Below, in pieces: positions 63,156 through 64,000 of a stretch of 64,000 nucleotides of DNA. Both the position numbers and the translations under genes were made by a program. Where the stretch lies: assembly GCA_023715865.1 (NCBI GenBank), contig JAMBOW010000003.1, forward strand, positions 248,001 to 312,000, read 5' to 3'. The notes beneath the pieces are model-generated. The model saw only the letters and a list, made by a program, of their open reading frames with translations, was not told where the DNA came from and searched no databases. The DNA is from Neobacillus mesonae. Its GTDB lineage: Bacteria; Bacillota; Bacilli; Paenibacillales; Paenibacillaceae. Numbering within the stretch: position 1 is the first letter of the stretch; the number at the start of each line of letters is the position of its first letter.

Positions 63156-64000
63156 TGAGAACAGCGGATCTAAGCGTAAAACAGAGAAGGCGGGAAGGAA
63201 CGCCTGCACTGCTTGCGATCAAAAGAAATTGGGGCCTTTATTTGCTGCTGCTGCCTGCAGTGGTGCTGCTCCTGCTGTTTGCCTACATTCCAATGTACGG
63301 CATCATCATCGCGTTCAAGGATTACAGCCCTGCACTCGGAATCGGAGGCAGCCCATGGGCAGGCTTCAAGTACTTCGAGAAGTTTTTTAATTCGTACCAA
63401 TTCGATACGACGATCAAAAACACCCTCATCATCAGCCTGTACAGCCTTGCTACGTTTCCTATTCCGATCATGCTGGCACTGATGATTAACCAGATGAGGG
63501 AAAACCGGTTCAAGCGTTTTTTTCAGACGGTGACCTACATGCCTCATTTTATATCTACGGTGGTCATGGTGGGATTAATGCTGATTCTGCTTTCACCAAG
63601 CACCGGCTTGATCGGCAACATTTATCGATTGTTCGGGGCAGAGGCTCCAAACCTTATGGGATCACCGGGGCTGTTCAGCAGCGTATATGTATGGTCGGAT
63701 GTGTGGCAGCACACGGGCTGGGACAGCATCATCTTCATTGCCGCCTTGTCTGCAGTCAGCCCCAGTCTGTATGAAGCGGCAACGATGGACGGAGCGAGCC
63801 GGTGGCAAAAAATGTGGTATATCGATATCCCGATGCTGATGCCGACAGCAGTCACGCTGCTCATTCTCCGAGTAGGGAGCTTGCTTGGCGTCGGTTTCGA
63901 GAAAGTCTATCTAATGCAAAACAATCTGAATATTTCCTCAAGTGAAGTTATTTCCACTTATGTCTACAAGATCGGGATGCTGAGCAGCCAGTACAGCTTT
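63156..64000 (+). CDS. Sugar ABC transporter permease, LplB-type (partial at window end)
   Basis: The reading frame opens at GTG 63156 after AAAGGGGAG and is still open at the window end, so at least 281 residues are seen. It begins with a basic N-terminus and a first membrane helix (YLLLLPAVVLLLLFAYIP). Further helices and the ABC permease EAA loop EAATMDGASRWQKMWYID follow, ending in IPMLMP. This is the CUT1-family LplB subgroup. It is divergent from YesM/YesN, and the operon should continue with a second permease and a binding lipoprotein outside the window. Confidence 0.93.

Overview
The window looks like a Paenibacillus (or closely related Paenibacillaceae) chromosome segment. The evidence is gene content and style: AGGAGG-type ribosome binding sites with frequent GTG/TTG starts, yhcEFGHI-like ABC genes, an AraR-controlled araBDA operon, LicT/BglP beta-glucoside uptake, YesN/YesM two-component genes beside an LplB-type sugar permease, GH127 and GH42 enzymes, DUF4179 with an ECF sigma factor, and WXG100/DUF4176 genes. 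No rRNA, intact tRNA, CRISPR array or complete insertion sequence was seen.

Layout. 0-5.4 kb: a LysR regulator, then a five-gene ABC module in the order of B. subtilis yhcEFGHI, with a palindromic operator on its promoter. 5.4-17.4 kb: an AT-rich accessory stretch. It holds a twice-frameshifted defence-like gene, a TetR/two-LLM-monooxygenase unit with a 54-bp palindrome at its promoter, an Rrf2 regulator/nitroreductase pair, a TetR/VOC pair, a shortened tRNA-like remnant and several small membrane or lipoprotein genes. Most of these small genes are followed by a recurrent three-hairpin repeat, so the stretch reads like an array of gene cassettes. 17.4-22.8 kb: araR facing araBDA, with AraR-type operators. 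22.8-25.2 kb: VOC, phosphotransferase and CarD genes. 25.2-29.8 kb: licT-bglP-bglH, with two RAT/terminator switches. 29.9-32.1 kb: a flavin reductase and a PAS-PAS-GGDEF diguanylate cyclase.

32.2-35.5 kb: a type VII secretion accessory island (regulator- or EspG-like protein, WXG-type putative effector, membrane protein, DUF4176 and a convergent WXG100) without core secretion genes. 35.6-41.7 kb: an OmpR-type two-component system divergent from a VTC-domain/DUF4956/DUF4353 lipoprotein operon, with 10-bp-period direct repeats between them. 42-52.9 kb: LCP protein, FetAB iron exporter, an STAS-sized protein with an atypical KAS III homologue, macro domain, DUF456, amino-acid permease, YitT, DedA, DUF6953 and an ECF sigma/DUF4179 pair. 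53-64 kb: plant-glycan use, with an AraC regulator divergent from GH127, a convergent GH42, a ferredoxin-NADP reductase, a YesN/YesM pair, and the start of a divergent sugar ABC transporter operon that runs off the end.

Taken together the core genes suggest a soil or plant-associated bacterium that takes up arabinose-, galactose- and beta-glucoside-containing plant sugars. The arabinose operon, GH127 and GH42 could form one flow from arabino-oligosaccharide to the pentose phosphate pathway. The most unusual part is the cassette-like repeat system between 7.7 and 16.3 kb. All assignments come from reading motifs, gene order and family knowledge; no database search was run.
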